Position numbers and translations under genes: made by a program. A stretch of 64,000 bases of DNA, taken from the NCBI GenBank assembly GCA_016196035.1, contig JACPYM010000015.1:1-64000 (forward strand). The letters run 5' to 3'. Source of the DNA: Acidobacteriota bacterium. GTDB taxonomy: Bacteria > Acidobacteriota > Blastocatellia > RBC074. Position 1 is the stretch's first letter. Each line of letters starts with the position of its first letter. Below the pieces are notes generated by a model. The model ran no database searches, had not been told where the DNA came from, and saw only the letters and a list, made by a program, of their open reading frames with translations. Shown here piece after piece: positions 52,434-63,926 of this stretch.

Positions 52434-53390
52434 ATGAAAGATAAGTTTATAGATGATCTAGAAGACGTAATTGATCCAGAACCCGTAATTGATCCAAGTC
52501 TCATATGGGGTGAGGAGAATGGGCCAGGGAAAAGGCGATTGCAAGCCTCATTTATCAGTGACGAGGCTGTCGGTTTTTTTGAAAAACTTGCTGCTGAAAC
52601 TTGGAACGATTTGAGGAGGCGCAATCTTGTAAAAACGCCACTTCTTGAGACAACCATAACAAATATTCTCATGGCGAAAATACAAGAAAGAATAAAATAT
52701 GAAAATTTACGGGACATACGACAGGTGATACCAAAGTCAAGTGAAGAAGCTGTCATGGGTTTTGATTGGGAATGGTGGGTTGGTTCTGGTAATAGATGGT
52801 TTCGATATGTTGTACAAGCTAAGATATTAAGTCGTGAATCATTAAAATATGAAGCGTTGTGCCATCGGGTAAAAAGCAGCAAAAAGCTCCAGATAGATGT
52901 ACTTAAAGATTTTGCAGATAGAAAAAAGGCTATTCCGCTTTATTGTTTTTATAATTACTTGCCAAATGACATAGCTGAAAGTTATTGGCATTGCCCGCCT
53001 GAATACCAAAAAGACATCTCACAACTTGGCTGTACTCTCGTTCCGCTAGAAATTGTCAAACCTATTCACGATAAGAGAATTGCAAAGCGTTTTATTTACT
53101 TGCATGAAAGCCCTCAGGCATTGCCTTGGCGTTGTTTGTTTCATGCACATTTGGATGAAACTGGGCCACCTGAAGGAGAGATTGTTCCACCATATGCGCG
53201 GAACTACTGGGACAGAAAGTATGATGAATTACCGAAGTTTCTTCAAGAAGCTGGTTCTGACAGACCGGTCTCACTGCCGCCCGAATTATACGAAGGATGT
53301 TACCCAGAAAGAATAATGATCATACAGACTAACGACAAAATACTTCAAAATAGCGGTAACTTATCATCAGAGATAGGCCCTTTGCCTTAG
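52434..53390 (+). CDS. AT-rich foreign gene: putative PD-(D/E)XK-fold protein (DUF6615-like)
   Basis: 318 residues. Base composition and codon use are clearly more AT-rich than in every neighbour (AAA, ATA, AGA codons; ATATG and AATAAAATATG runs), a sign of transfer. A restriction-fold-like set of residues is visible: Glu72 in LLETTITNILMAKI, Asp111 in MGFDWEWWVG, Gln128-x-Lys130 in RYVVQAKIL, and Gln153 in KKLQIDVL. The order E-x(38)-D-x(16)-QxK fits Mrr-like PD-(D/E)XK enzymes with Q replacing E. I recall the family as DUF6615 but cannot confirm. Its stop overlaps the end of the convergent TPR gene by four bases. It is a single gene with no methylase. Confidence 0.62.
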   Translation: MKDKFIDDLEDVIDPEPVIDPSLIWGEENGPGKRRLQASFISDEAVGFFEKLAAETWNDLRRRNLVKTPLLETTITNILMAKIQERIKYENLRDIRQVIPKSSEEAVMGFDWEWWVGSGNRWFRYVVQAKILSRESLKYEALCHRVKSSKKLQIDVLKDFADRKKAIPLYCFYNYLPNDIAESYWHCPPEYQKDISQLGCTLVPLEIVKPIHDKRIAKRFIYLHESPQALPWRCLFHAHLDETGPPEGEIVPPYARNYWDRKYDELPKFLQEAGSDRPVSLPPELYEGCYPERIMIIQTNDKILQNSGNLSSEIGPLP

Positions 53391-55912
53391 TCCCTAGGCA
53401 ACGCCGCCATCTCCTGCCGCGCCTGATTCGCTTCCGCAAAATTCCCGCCGCCAATCTGCAACGCCTTTTCATACGCCTGCCGCGCCCGCGCCGCTTCGTT
53501 GTTTTCGCGCAAGGCTCGCGCCAGATGCAGGTAATAGCCCGCGTTGGCGGGCCGCCGTTCGAGGGCTTTGTTGAATTGTTCGATGGCGATGCTGTGCTGG
53601 CCTTTTTTGTAATAGGCGTAACCGAGCGTGTCGAAGAAGCTGGCTTCGGGCGCGATGCTGATGGCGTGTTGGGCGTTGTCGGTGGCTTTGTCGAGATTGC
53701 CCATGTTTTTGTCGGCGTAGAGCCAGGCGAGATTGTTGTAGGCAATGGCCGCGCCCAGTGAACGGCTGTCGAAGCTGAGCGCGTGTTCGTAATGGTTGAG
53801 CGCTTCGGAATAGCGCCCGCGCTCTTCTTCGAGCAAGCCGATCAGCAGGTGCGCCTGGGCGGTCTGTTGGGATTGGCGATTGTTTTTGGTGACGGCGTCG
53901 AGTTCAGTGATGGCGCGCTCAAAGAGGTTCTTGCGTTTGTAAAAATCGCTGAGCGCGAAATAGGCCGTCATGAAATCAGGATCAGCCGCGAGCGCTTGGC
54001 GCAAGGCGGTTTCCGTATTCGCTGTATCGCCTGTCGCATCGTAGAGCCGCGATTTTTGAAAGAGCAATTGGGCGCGTGCCGTTTGGGCGGATTGCGCGGC
54101 GAGCAGCGAATCAAGTTTGGCGAGCGCCGGTTGGTAGTTCTTTTGCGCGAGCGTCACATCCACCAGCATGGCGATGGCGGCAGGGCTACTAGGCGCGAGT
54201 TCGACGGCTTTGTCGGCGGCTGCCAAAGCTCTAGTCAGATCGCGTTTGAGCAGGTGAATGGTCGCCAGATTGATGTGCGGTTCGGCGGCGTGCGGGTCAA
54301 TGTCGGCGGCACGGTTCAGGTCATTGGCCGCGTTGGTGTAATCGCCAAGTTGCAAACGGGCGACGGCGCGCGAGGTGTAGGCCTTGCTCTCCAAATCCTT
54401 CAACGCCTCGGCGGGCAGGCGCGTGGCCTGAAAATCGGTGTCGCTGGTTTTGAGCGCGGCCAGCACGTTGAGCAATTGATTCGCCGTGTCGAGCGCATCA
54501 CCAGCCTTGTTCTGGTGCAAGTGAATGCGGATGAGCATCAACAGGCCCATCGGATGGCGCGGGTAATAACCGAGCAAACTGTTGACCAGCGAACGCGCGC
54601 GCACCGGATCGTTGTTTTGCAGGTACGCATCCGATGTGTAGTACAGCGCGGCAGGTAACGCCGGTTCCAGTCGCAGCGCCTGTTCCAGATCAAGGATGGC
54701 TTCGCGGTAATCGCCTTCGAGCGTGCGTATGCGGCCACGCACGAGCAACGCGTCGGTGTCCTGTTTGTTGCGTTGAAAAGCGGCCTCGAGTTGTTGCTTG
54801 GCTTCGTTCGCACGACCCTGCGCGAGCAACATTTCGGCTAGGCGTGCATAGCCGCGCTGAAAATCGGGATGGTCTTTGAGCAGTTGCTGATATTCGCCGA
54901 TGGCCTGTTCGGTGCGACCTGCGCGCGCGTGCAAATCAATGACCTGGGCGCGTCCGCCAGTCTTGTCAGGCTCGAATTCGATTTGTCGCGCGAGGTATTT
55001 TTCGGCTTCGTCGTAACGCTCCTGATTTTCATAAAAGCGGCGCAAGGCGATCAGCACCAGCCGATCTTTGGCGTCGTGCTGGAAGGCCGCGAGCAGTTGC
55101 TGCTCGGCTTCGGCACTGCGGCGGTTGGCAAAGAGGAAATCGCCATACGCCAGCCGGGCCGGGGCGGATTGCGGATTTTTGGCGATGGCTTCTTTGAACG
55201 CGGCATCGGCTTGTGCTCTGAACGTGGCGGCGGTGCCCGCCTCGCTGGCGCGTTGATCGTAGTAGCGGGCGAGCGCCAGATAAGGTTCGACGCGATTGGG
55301 ATTGAGCTTGATGGCGCGGTCGAGTTCGGCCTTGGCGTCGTCGTAGCGTTTCTGCATGGTGCGCACTTGGGCGAGCAGGATGAAGGCTTCGGCGTTGTTG
55401 GCGTCTTTGGCGAGGATTTCGTTGACGAGGCGTTCGGCCTCTTTGACGGCTTCCTCCTGCTGACGGCCCAGCCGCGTGTATTGCAAAAACATCTGGCCTA
55501 GCCGCAAACGCGCGTCCAGGTTGTTGGCGTCGAGTTTGGCCGCGAGTTGGAACTGTTCGGCGGCCTCTTGCAGGTTGCCGAGCGCGAGGCTGGCATCGCC
55601 CAAACCGTGATGCGCGGCGGCCAGATTGCGGTCGCGTTGCAAGGCGTTGCGAAATTCAAGGCGGGCCTCGGCGTATTGCTGATCTTTCAGGTATTGCTGG
55701 CCGCGCGCGAGATGGGCGGCTTTTTCTTGTTCTGGATTTTGGCAGGCGGAAAGTAACAGCGCGAGCAGGATAACGATGCAGTACGGGGAGCGTGAGCGAC
55801 CTGAGCTTCCCGAATGTACTTTATATCGTGGCTCAGGTCGCTCACGCTCCCCGTACTGTATTGGCGCGCGATACGCGCGCGCCGGAGATTGAAATATCTG
55901 AATTGCCTTCAT
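53387..55912 (-). CDS. TPR-repeat lipoprotein (PEP-CTERM/XrtA-associated TPR type)
   Basis: 841 residues. The lipoprotein signal YCIVILLALLLSAC ends in an LSAC lipobox (Cys57 from the first ATG). The mature protein is about 20 tetratricopeptide repeats (ARGQQYLKDQQYAEARLEFR, NALQRDRNLAAAHHGLGDAS and so on) in the style of the PrsT/PEP-CTERM TPR lipoproteins, which scaffold exopolysaccharide or sorting systems. The only ATG ahead of the signal is 55912, and the first 48 residues are largely read from an inverted-repeat element (55779-55858), which may have replaced the original start. No good ribosome site is seen. It is divergent from folE, and its end overlaps the AT-rich gene by 4 bases. 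Confidence 0.8.
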   Translation of the reverse strand: MKAIQIFQSPARAYRAPIQYGERERPEPRYKVHSGSSGRSRSPYCIVILLALLLSACQNPEQEKAAHLARGQQYLKDQQYAEARLEFRNALQRDRNLAAAHHGLGDASLALGNLQEAAEQFQLAAKLDANNLDARLRLGQMFLQYTRLGRQQEEAVKEAERLVNEILAKDANNAEAFILLAQVRTMQKRYDDAKAELDRAIKLNPNRVEPYLALARYYDQRASEAGTAATFRAQADAAFKEAIAKNPQSAPARLAYGDFLFANRRSAEAEQQLLAAFQHDAKDRLVLIALRRFYENQERYDEAEKYLARQIEFEPDKTGGRAQVIDLHARAGRTEQAIGEYQQLLKDHPDFQRGYARLAEMLLAQGRANEAKQQLEAAFQRNKQDTDALLVRGRIRTLEGDYREAILDLEQALRLEPALPAALYYTSDAYLQNNDPVRARSLVNSLLGYYPRHPMGLLMLIRIHLHQNKAGDALDTANQLLNVLAALKTSDTDFQATRLPAEALKDLESKAYTSRAVARLQLGDYTNAANDLNRAADIDPHAAEPHINLATIHLLKRDLTRALAAADKAVELAPSSPAAIAMLVDVTLAQKNYQPALAKLDSLLAAQSAQTARAQLLFQKSRLYDATGDTANTETALRQALAADPDFMTAYFALSDFYKRKNLFERAITELDAVTKNNRQSQQTAQAHLLIGLLEEERGRYSEALNHYEHALSFDSRSLGAAIAYNNLAWLYADKNMGNLDKATDNAQHAISIAPEASFFDTLGYAYYKKGQHSIAIEQFNKALERRPANAGYYLHLARALRENNEAARARQAYEKALQIGGGNFAEANQARQEMAALPRD
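55779..55858. repeat. 28-bp perfect inverted-repeat element at the 5' end of the TPR gene
   Basis: Arms 55779-55806 and 55831-55858 are exact inverted copies (core GGGGAGCGTGAGCGACCTGA) with a 24-base spacer. It is read in frame by the TPR gene, giving GERERPEPR and GRSRSPYC-like text. Confidence 0.85.
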
Positions 55913-56069
55913 TCGGATTTAATGATGCGTTAGGAGGTAGCGGGGTGATGTTGTTGATTGCCGGTGCGAGTGTAGCGGATGCTTTCTCGCACGGGCAAGC
56001 TGAACCAAACCTACGATGGCTTGCGGCAGCACAACGCGCCAACGATAATGCCCGCCTTCTGAAAACAAT

Positions 56070-56657
56070 ATGAACAGCGAGCAGAACATGGATTTGGAAA
56101 AGATTGCCGCCGGGGTGCGTTTGATCCTCGAAGGCATCGGCGAAGATGTGGAACGTGACGGCTTGCGCGAAACGCCGCAGCGCGTGGCCGAAATGTACGC
56201 TGAAATCTGCGGTGGCTTGCACGAACAGGCCGAAGCTGAATTGAAAGTCATCCCGTCCGGCGCGCCCGATGGCGAAGACTTGGTGATGGTCAAAGACATC
56301 GCCATCGCTTCGCTGTGCGAACATCATCTGGTGCCGTTCACCGGCAAGGTGCACATCGCTTACATCCCGCAAAACGGACGCATCGTGGGTTTGTCGAAAC
56401 TGGCGCGCATCGCCGAGATTTTCGCGCGGCGTCCGCAAGTGCAGGAACGCTTGACGACACAAATTGCCGAATTGCTTTATCGCGGCCCGCTGCAACCCAA
56501 AGGCGTGTTCGTAGTAATGGAAGCCGAGCATCTATGCATGGTGATGCGCGGCATCAAAAAACACGGCGCAACGACCGTGACCTCAGCGTTGCGCGGCGTA
56601 TTCAAAGAAGACGAGCGTGCGCGGAATGAAGCGCTGGCTTTATTGCGGCGTAGTTAA
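56070..56657 (+). CDS. folE: GTP cyclohydrolase I
   Basis: 195 residues. It converts GTP to 7,8-dihydroneopterin triphosphate, the entry step of folate and related pterins. The zinc ligands are all present: Cys83 and His86 in [12 protein letters not shown], and Cys156 in [11 protein letters not shown]. Other family blocks are [25 protein letters not shown] and [13 protein letters not shown]. The length fits the shorter bacterial enzymes (E. coli 222). A second ATG seven codons in (56088) is an alternative start. The downstream esterase gene begins 31 bases after the stop and may share the transcript. The upstream 150 bases are shared with the divergent TPR gene. Confidence 0.95.
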   Translation: MNSEQNMDLEKIAAGVRLILEGIGEDVERDGLRETPQRVAEMYAEICGGLHEQAEAELKVIPSGAPDGEDLVMVKDIAIASLCEHHLVPFTGKVHIAYIPQNGRIVGLSKLARIAEIFARRPQVQERLTTQIAELLYRGPLQPKGVFVVMEAEHLCMVMRGIKKHGATTVTSALRGVFKEDERARNEALALLRRS

Positions 56658-56688
56658 TGGCGAGACCGCCAGGATTTTCGGAGACCAA

Positions 56689-58299
56689 ATGAACACCAAC
56701 GAAACATTGCGACGAAAACTAAGCTGGCAAGGCATGGCCATTTTTCTGCTTGCCGTACTGGCTTGGCCTGCGGCTGCCGCCACGTGCGAAAGCTTGGCGG
56801 AATTGAGGTTGTCCAACACCACGATCACAACAGCGCAATCCATTGCCGCCGGAGCCTTCACGCCGGCCAGCGGTTCGGCCGCGCCATACAAAGACCTGCC
56901 CGCCTTTTGCCGCGTAGCCGGGGTGATCAAACCGTCCAGTGATTCGGACATTAGGTTTGAAGTCTGGTTGCCGAGCGCGAATTGGAACGGCAAATTTCAT
57001 GGCATCGGCAATGGCGGGTTCGCCGGTTCGATCTCGTATGCAGGACTGGCGGGCGCGTTGGCGCGTGGTTACGCCTCGGCTTCGACGGATACGGGACATG
57101 CCACATCAGACGCAGCTTGGGCACTGGGCCATCCCGAAAAGATTGTGGATTACGGCTACCGCGCGATTCACGAGATGACCGACAAGGCCAAACAGATCGT
57201 CAAGGCGTTTTATGGCGATGGCCCGCAGCGTTCGTATTTCGCTAGTTGCTCGAACGGTGGGCGGCAGGCGTTGATGGAGGCACAGCGTTATCCCAATGAT
57301 TACGACGGCATCATCGCGGGCGCGCCGGCGAATGCGTTCACTTACATCCTGACGGGCTTTGCCTGGAATATGAAAAATACGTTGGCTGATCCGGCCAACT
57401 ACATTCCAGCAAGAAAACTGAAAGCCATCGAAGCCGCCGCGCTCGCCGCATGTGACACGCGCGATGGCGTGAAAGACGGCGTGCTCGCTGAGCCGGTGAA
57501 ATGCAATTTCGATCCGGCGGTTTTGCTCTGCAAAGGCGAAGAAACGGATGAATGCCTGACCGAAAAGCAGGTCGCCGCATTGAAGAAAATTTACGCCGGG
57601 CCGCGTAATGCCAAAGGCCAACTTATTATTCCTGGCTTCACGCCCGGCGGTGAGACAGGGCCGGGCGGTTGGACGGCCTGGATTACGGGCGGAACGCCGA
57701 CCACGGCTGCGCAATTCTTTTTCTCGACGCAGGCGTTCAAGAACATGGTTTACAACGATCCAAATTGGGATTTCAAAACCTTTGAGCTGGAACGCGACGG
57801 TAAGGTGGCGAATGAGAAGCTCGCGCCGATCTTGAATGCGACCGATCCAGATTTGAAAGCCTTCAATGCGCACGGCGGCAAGCTGATTCTTTATCACGGC
57901 TGGAACGATGCGGCGCTGCCGCCGGTGAATACGATCAACTATTTTCAGAGCGTGGCGGCGAAGCTGGGCCAGCGGCAGGCGAATGGTTTTGTGCGTTTGT
58001 TTATGGCGCCCGGCGTGCAGCATTGCAACAATGGCCCCGGCCCCGATGCGTTCGGGCAGATGGTGACGAGCACGCAATCTGACCCGCAGCACGATCTGAC
58101 GCTGGCCTTGGAACGTTGGGTAGAACAGGGCGTCGCGCCGGAGCAAGTGATCGCGACGAAACGGCAAGGCGGACAAGTGACGCGCACACGACCGCTTTGC
58201 GCTTATCCACAGGTGGCGCAGTACAAAGGCAGCGGCAGCACGGATGACGCCGCGAATTTCGTTTGCGTGACGCCAAAGGCTGGCAATCAGAAAAAGTAA
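56689..58299 (+). CDS. Tannase/feruloyl esterase family protein, exported
   Basis: 536 residues with a Sec signal ([16 protein letters not shown]). The alpha/beta-hydrolase has the family's CS-D-HC signature: the nucleophile motif [11 protein letters not shown] (Cys-Ser joined by disulfide to the His-Cys), the acid in [14 protein letters not shown], and [14 protein letters not shown] with the catalytic His. Other family blocks are [26 protein letters not shown] and the calcium-binding loop region [12 protein letters not shown]. It should release phenolic acids from plant polymers or hydrolyse similar aromatic esters outside the cell. The frame opens at 56617 inside folE, but the ATG at 56689, behind CGGAGACCAA, starts the signal peptide. 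Next gene begins 35 bases later. Confidence 0.9.
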   Translation: MNTNETLRRKLSWQGMAIFLLAVLAWPAAAATCESLAELRLSNTTITTAQSIAAGAFTPASGSAAPYKDLPAFCRVAGVIKPSSDSDIRFEVWLPSANWNGKFHGIGNGGFAGSISYAGLAGALARGYASASTDTGHATSDAAWALGHPEKIVDYGYRAIHEMTDKAKQIVKAFYGDGPQRSYFASCSNGGRQALMEAQRYPNDYDGIIAGAPANAFTYILTGFAWNMKNTLADPANYIPARKLKAIEAAALAACDTRDGVKDGVLAEPVKCNFDPAVLLCKGEETDECLTEKQVAALKKIYAGPRNAKGQLIIPGFTPGGETGPGGWTAWITGGTPTTAAQFFFSTQAFKNMVYNDPNWDFKTFELERDGKVANEKLAPILNATDPDLKAFNAHGGKLILYHGWNDAALPPVNTINYFQSVAAKLGQRQANGFVRLFMAPGVQHCNNGPGPDAFGQMVTSTQSDPQHDLTLALERWVEQGVAPEQVIATKRQGGQVTRTRPLCAYPQVAQYKGSGSTDDAANFVCVTPKAGNQKK

Positions 58300-58333
58300 C
58301 GTTGGTTTGAATCTGGAAACAACGGAGAAAAAG

Positions 58334-59863
58334 ATGCAAAGACGCACATTTCTGACTGGCACCGCCGCCTGGGTGGGCATGAACTGGCTTGCGCCTGCGG
58401 TACTCAAGGCCAGTGGCAATGCGCCGAAATTCGCGGCCAATCCGTTCGCGCTCGGTGTCGCGTCAGGCGAGCCCTGGGAAGACAGTGTAGTGTTGTGGAC
58501 GCGCCTGGCGCCGGATGCGCTCAATGGCGGCGGCATGTCGCCAGCCAGCGTCGAGGTGAAATGGGAACTTGCCAGCGATGAGCAAATGAAAAACATCGTG
58601 GCGAGCGGCACGGCGATAGCGGCGGCAGATTTAGGCCACGCGGTGCACGTCGAGGTATTCGGGCTGCAACCGGCGCGTTGGTATTGGTATCGCTTTATGG
58701 TGGGCAACGAAGTCAGTCCGGTAGGGCGCACGCGCACTGCACCTGCGCCGGGCATGCTGACGGAGCGCTTCAACTTTGCCTTTGCATCTTGCCAGCATTA
58801 CGAAACAGGCTGGTACACGGCTTACAAGCACATGTGCGAAGAGAATCTCGACTTGGTCGTCTTCCTGGGCGATTACATTTATGAGTACGGCGCGATTGAA
58901 GACCGCGTGCGCAAGCACAATGGCCCGGAAATCATGAACTTGAATGATTACCGCAATCGTTACGCGCTTTATAAAAGCGATGCGCTGTTGCAACGGGCGC
59001 ACGCGCAATTCCCGTGGGTCGTGACCTGGGACGATCATGAGGTAGCGAACAACTACGCGGGGTTGTACGTGCCCACGCAGAAAACAGGCGTTGAGGCGCG
59101 GCGCGCGGCGGCCTATCAGGCGTTTTTTGAACACATGCCGTTGCGGCCTTCGTTGTTGCGGCAAGGGCCGTATATGGAGTTGTATCGCGATTTGAGTTTT
59201 GGCCGCTTGCTCGAAATGCAGGTGCTGGACACGCGGCAATACCGCACGCCGCAACCGTGTGGCGACGGGACGAAAGAAGCCTGCGCGGAAGTTTTCGATC
59301 CGCAGGCGACGATTTTGGGGCGCGCGCAAAAGCGTTGGTTGATGCGCAACCTCGATCGTTCGCCCGCGCGCTGGAATGTGCTGGCGCAACAGGTCATGCT
59401 GACGCCGCTCGATCTGGAGCCGGGGCCGGGGCGCAAATTCAGTATGGACAAATGGGCGGGCTACAACGTCGAGACCAAGCAGTTGATGCAATTTCTGGCG
59501 ACGCGCAAACCGAGCAATGTGGTCGTGTTGTCAGGCGACATTCACTCGAACTGGGTGACCGCATTGAAGGCGGATTACGATAGGCCTGAATCCGCCGTGT
59601 TGGGCGCGGAATTCACCGGCACTTCGATCTCTTCGGCGGGCGACGGCATGGATACGCGGCCCACCACGGAAAGGCTGATTGCCGAAAATCCGCATTTGAA
59701 ATTTTACAACGGGCAGCGCGGCTACGTGTGCTGTGCGGTGACGCCGGAAAAATGGCAAACCGATTTCCGCGTCGTGCCGTTCGTGACGAAGCCGGATGCG
59801 CCGGTCAGCACGCGGGCTTCGTTTGTGGTCGAAAACGGGCGACCGGGTGCGAAACAGGTTTAG
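58334..59863 (+). CDS. phoD: PhoD-family alkaline phosphatase/phosphodiesterase, Tat-exported
   Basis: 509 residues. The twin-arginine signal [20 protein letters not shown] indicates folded export. A PhoD N-terminal domain ([25 protein letters not shown]) precedes the metallophosphatase core: [54 protein letters not shown] and [12 protein letters not shown], which together bind Ca/Fe at the active site. It releases phosphate from mono- and diesters outside the inner membrane. The open frame starts at 58307, but the ATG at 58334, after ACGGAGAAAAAG, begins the Tat signal. It may respond to the PhoB homologue encoded at 5.2 kb. An inverted-repeat element starts right after its stop. Confidence 0.9.
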   Translation: MQRRTFLTGTAAWVGMNWLAPAVLKASGNAPKFAANPFALGVASGEPWEDSVVLWTRLAPDALNGGGMSPASVEVKWELASDEQMKNIVASGTAIAAADLGHAVHVEVFGLQPARWYWYRFMVGNEVSPVGRTRTAPAPGMLTERFNFAFASCQHYETGWYTAYKHMCEENLDLVVFLGDYIYEYGAIEDRVRKHNGPEIMNLNDYRNRYALYKSDALLQRAHAQFPWVVTWDDHEVANNYAGLYVPTQKTGVEARRAAAYQAFFEHMPLRPSLLRQGPYMELYRDLSFGRLLEMQVLDTRQYRTPQPCGDGTKEACAEVFDPQATILGRAQKRWLMRNLDRSPARWNVLAQQVMLTPLDLEPGPGRKFSMDKWAGYNVETKQLMQFLATRKPSNVVVLSGDIHSNWVTALKADYDRPESAVLGAEFTGTSISSAGDGMDTRPTTERLIAENPHLKFYNGQRGYVCCAVTPEKWQTDFRVVPFVTKPDAPVSTRASFVVENGRPGAKQV

Positions 59864-59973
59864 TACACCGGCAACGAAGCGCTTTAATCGTTGCGGCCTC
59901 ACCTCGTAGTAACGAATCAATTCGTTACTACGAGGTGAGGCTCAAACTGCCAAGGAGCTTAGTTGCCGGTGTA
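59864..59973. repeat. Inverted-repeat element directly after the phoD stop codon
   Basis: Inner arms 59896-59916 and 59921-59941 are perfect 21-bp copies (core CTCACCTCGTAGTAACGA). Outer arms TACACCGGCAACGAAGC (59864-59880) and 59957-59973 differ by one base. It fills the gap to the next gene. Confidence 0.85.
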
Positions 59974-59999
59974 TTTAGCCACCAAAGAAAGCAGACTTA

Positions 60000-60794
60000 A
60001 TGCAGGAACGATTGCAGAAATTGATTGCGGCGGCGGGCGTGGCTTCGCGGCGCAAGGCGGAAGAGTTGATCTTAGAGGGACGCGTCACGATCAACGGGCA
60101 GGTCGTGAAAGAACTCGGCACCAAGGCCGATCCGGCGGAAGACCACATCAAAGTCAACGGCAAGCTGATTAACTTGAAACTGTCACAGCAAGAGAAGATT
60201 TATCTGTTGCTCTATAAACCGATGGGCTATTTGACCAGCAAGTCCGACCCGCAGGGCCGCCAGTTGGTGATTGATTTGTTGGGGAAATACCGTGACAAGG
60301 TGAATCCGGTCGGGCGGTTGGATGTGAATACCGAGGGGTTGATTCTATTGACCAACGACGGCCAGTTCACCCAGTTGATCGCGCACGCCAAACACAAAGT
60401 GCCGAAGGTGTACGAAGTCAAGGTGAAGGGCCAACCCAGCGAAGTCCAGATTCGTAAGCTCGAACGCGGGATCGTGTTGGACAAAGTAAAGACCGCGCCC
60501 GCGCAGATCAAACAGATGGAGTTGAGTGATACCAATGCCTGGTATGAAGTGACGCTGTTTGAAGGAAGGAATCAGCAGATTCGCAAAATGTTCGATTCGA
60601 TTGGGCATTCGGTACTCAAGTTGCGGCGCGTGGCGATTGGCTTTTTGCGCAATGAGAAGTTGCGGCCCGGCGAGTTTCGGCTGTTGAGCGGAGCCGAGGT
60701 CAAACGCTTCTCGACATTACCAGCCGCGCCAGCCAAGGCCGCTGTGAAAAAGGCGCGGAAGAAAACGCCAGCGCCAAAGGCAACCCGTGCGTAG
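60000..60794 (+). CDS. rluB: Pseudouridine synthase, RsuA/RluB-type with S4 domain
   Basis: 264 residues. The S4 RNA-binding domain (about 2-60) shows LQKLIAAAGVASRRKAEELI and GRVTINGQVV. The RsuA-type catalytic domain follows with LLLYKPMGYLTSKSDPQGRQ, the aspartate motif PVGRLDVNTEGLILLTNDG, and GRNQQIRKMFDSIGHSVLKL. The catalytic Asp lies in GRLD. It makes a pseudouridine in 23S rRNA (RluB, position 2605 in E. coli) or another site in this clade; the exact site is inferred. The C-terminus is a Lys/Ala-rich tail (KKARKKTPAPKATR). It begins a co-oriented group with ispH and rpsA. No strong ribosome site is seen, but the start matches homologues. Confidence 0.92.
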   Translation: MQERLQKLIAAAGVASRRKAEELILEGRVTINGQVVKELGTKADPAEDHIKVNGKLINLKLSQQEKIYLLLYKPMGYLTSKSDPQGRQLVIDLLGKYRDKVNPVGRLDVNTEGLILLTNDGQFTQLIAHAKHKVPKVYEVKVKGQPSEVQIRKLERGIVLDKVKTAPAQIKQMELSDTNAWYEVTLFEGRNQQIRKMFDSIGHSVLKLRRVAIGFLRNEKLRPGEFRLLSGAEVKRFSTLPAAPAKAAVKKARKKTPAPKATRA

Positions 60795-60983
60795 GGGCGG
60801 AAGCCGCAGCTTGACAAGGTTCAGAGCCAGCCTTTAGAGTCTCAACGTCTTGAATTTCAAAGCTTAGGATGTTGTCTCGATGCTCAATTCCATCAGCTTC
60901 CGTACTCGCCCTTGACCCTCTGAAACAGTTTGGTTTGTGCGGCCCACTGTGAGGCGTGAAGGCGGCAGTTTGCGGGGGCATTG

Positions 60984-61013
60984 CCAGGTTGCAGTTGACC
61001 AGGTTGCAGTTGA
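60984..61013 (+). repeat. Tandem 15-bp direct repeat before ispH
   Basis: CCAGGTTGCAGTTGA occurs twice head to tail (60984-60998, 60999-61013), ending 19 bases before the ispH ATG. It may be a slippage product in the leader or a paired protein-binding site. Confidence 0.7.
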
Positions 61014-61032
61014 ATTGAAGCAACAATGAAAT

Positions 61033-61896
61033 ATGGAAATCGTATTGGCGGAAAGTCTGGGGTTTTGCATGGGCGTCAAGCGCGCCGTTGATCTGGCGTA
61101 TCGCGCGCTCGACAAAGCCGCTGGACAGCCAGTGGTGACGTTGGGGCCGTTGATTCACAACGCGCAAGAGATTGACCGGTTGCAGCGCGACGGCATCGGC
61201 GTGACCGAGGTGGAAGCGATTCCGGCCAGTGGCACGGTGGTGATTCGTGCGCATGGCGTCACGCCGCAAGCGTTTGACCAGCTTAAATCACGCGGCCTGC
61301 GCATTATGGATGGCACGTGCCCTTACGTGCATTACTCGCAGCGGCGCGCTTCAGAGCTTTATCGCGAAGGGTATACGGTCGTCATTGTCGGTGACGCCAA
61401 GCACCCGGAAATCGTCGGCATCCTGGGCTACATCAACAACGATGCTTACGCCGTCAAAACGGTCGAAGAGGCCGAGGCGTTGCCGCGGTTGGCACGCATC
61501 GGCACGATTGCGCAAACGACGATCAGTCCGCAGAAGTACAACGCGATCATTGAAGTGTTAAAGACCAAGGCGCCAGAGGTGAGGGTCTGCGAAACGATTT
61601 GCGACGCCACCACCGAGAATCAAGGTGCGATTCGCGCGCTGGCCGGTGAGGTCGAATTGCTTTATGTCATCGGCGGGCGTCACAGCGCCAACAGCGTCAA
61701 ACTGGTTGAAACCGCGCGCGAACAATGCCCGCGCGCGACGCTCATCGAAACAGCGGATGAGATTGACCCGGCGGATTTGCGTGGCGTGCGCACGGTGGGT
61801 GTGAGTGCCGGCGCGTCCACACCCGATTGGATGATTCAGCGCGTCGTGGAACGGCTGCGCGAACTAGACCGTCAAATCAATGCGCTGGCGGCGTAG
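61033..61896 (+). CDS. ispH: 4-hydroxy-3-methylbut-2-enyl diphosphate reductase
   Basis: 287 residues. IspH makes IPP and DMAPP in the last step of the MEP isoprenoid pathway with a Fe-S cluster. The three cluster cysteines are Cys12 (ESLGFCMGVKRAV), Cys96 (MDGTCPYVH) and Cys190 (ETICDATTENQ). The substrate histidines are also present (His42 in GPLIHN, His74 in IRAHGV, His124 in DAKHPEIVG), as is the GGRHSANSVKL diphosphate loop. It lies just upstream of rpsA, an arrangement also known from Clostridia, where the two are fused. The upstream leader contains a tandem 15-bp repeat and no obvious ribosome site. Confidence 0.95.
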   Translation: MEIVLAESLGFCMGVKRAVDLAYRALDKAAGQPVVTLGPLIHNAQEIDRLQRDGIGVTEVEAIPASGTVVIRAHGVTPQAFDQLKSRGLRIMDGTCPYVHYSQRRASELYREGYTVVIVGDAKHPEIVGILGYINNDAYAVKTVEEAEALPRLARIGTIAQTTISPQKYNAIIEVLKTKAPEVRVCETICDATTENQGAIRALAGEVELLYVIGGRHSANSVKLVETAREQCPRATLIETADEIDPADLRGVRTVGVSAGASTPDWMIQRVVERLRELDRQINALAA

Positions 61897-61961
61897 TGCC
61901 CGCAGCGTTGGCAAATAATGGCTTGACGGTTTATGATCCCGATTCTTTAAGTTCAAATTCC

Positions 61962-62037
61962 ATGCCCGATCAGCAAAACGATCCTGGAGTGGCAAGCGTC
62001 ACTCTCGAAGTTCTCCCAGGAGGAAGTTCAGCTCAAC

Positions 62038-62048
<11 letters not shown>
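61962..62048 (+). CDS. Possible 28-residue leader peptide overlapping the rpsA start
   Basis: A small open frame, ATG at 61962, ends with TGA at 62046-62048, so it overlaps the first 11 bases of rpsA in a different frame. The rpsA ribosome site lies within it. Ribosomes finishing it would stop right at the rpsA start, which could couple the two. No homologue is known to me. The main alternative is chance. Confidence 0.3.
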
Positions 62049-63897
<1,849 letters not shown>

Positions 63898-63926
63898 CCG
63901 GGAAGCGCATTTACGCTAGAGACAAA

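Noticed and set aside
57106-58773. 555-residue minus-strand open frame over the esterase and phoD genes
   Set aside because: Spans two well-supported plus-strand genes and shows no domain or signal.
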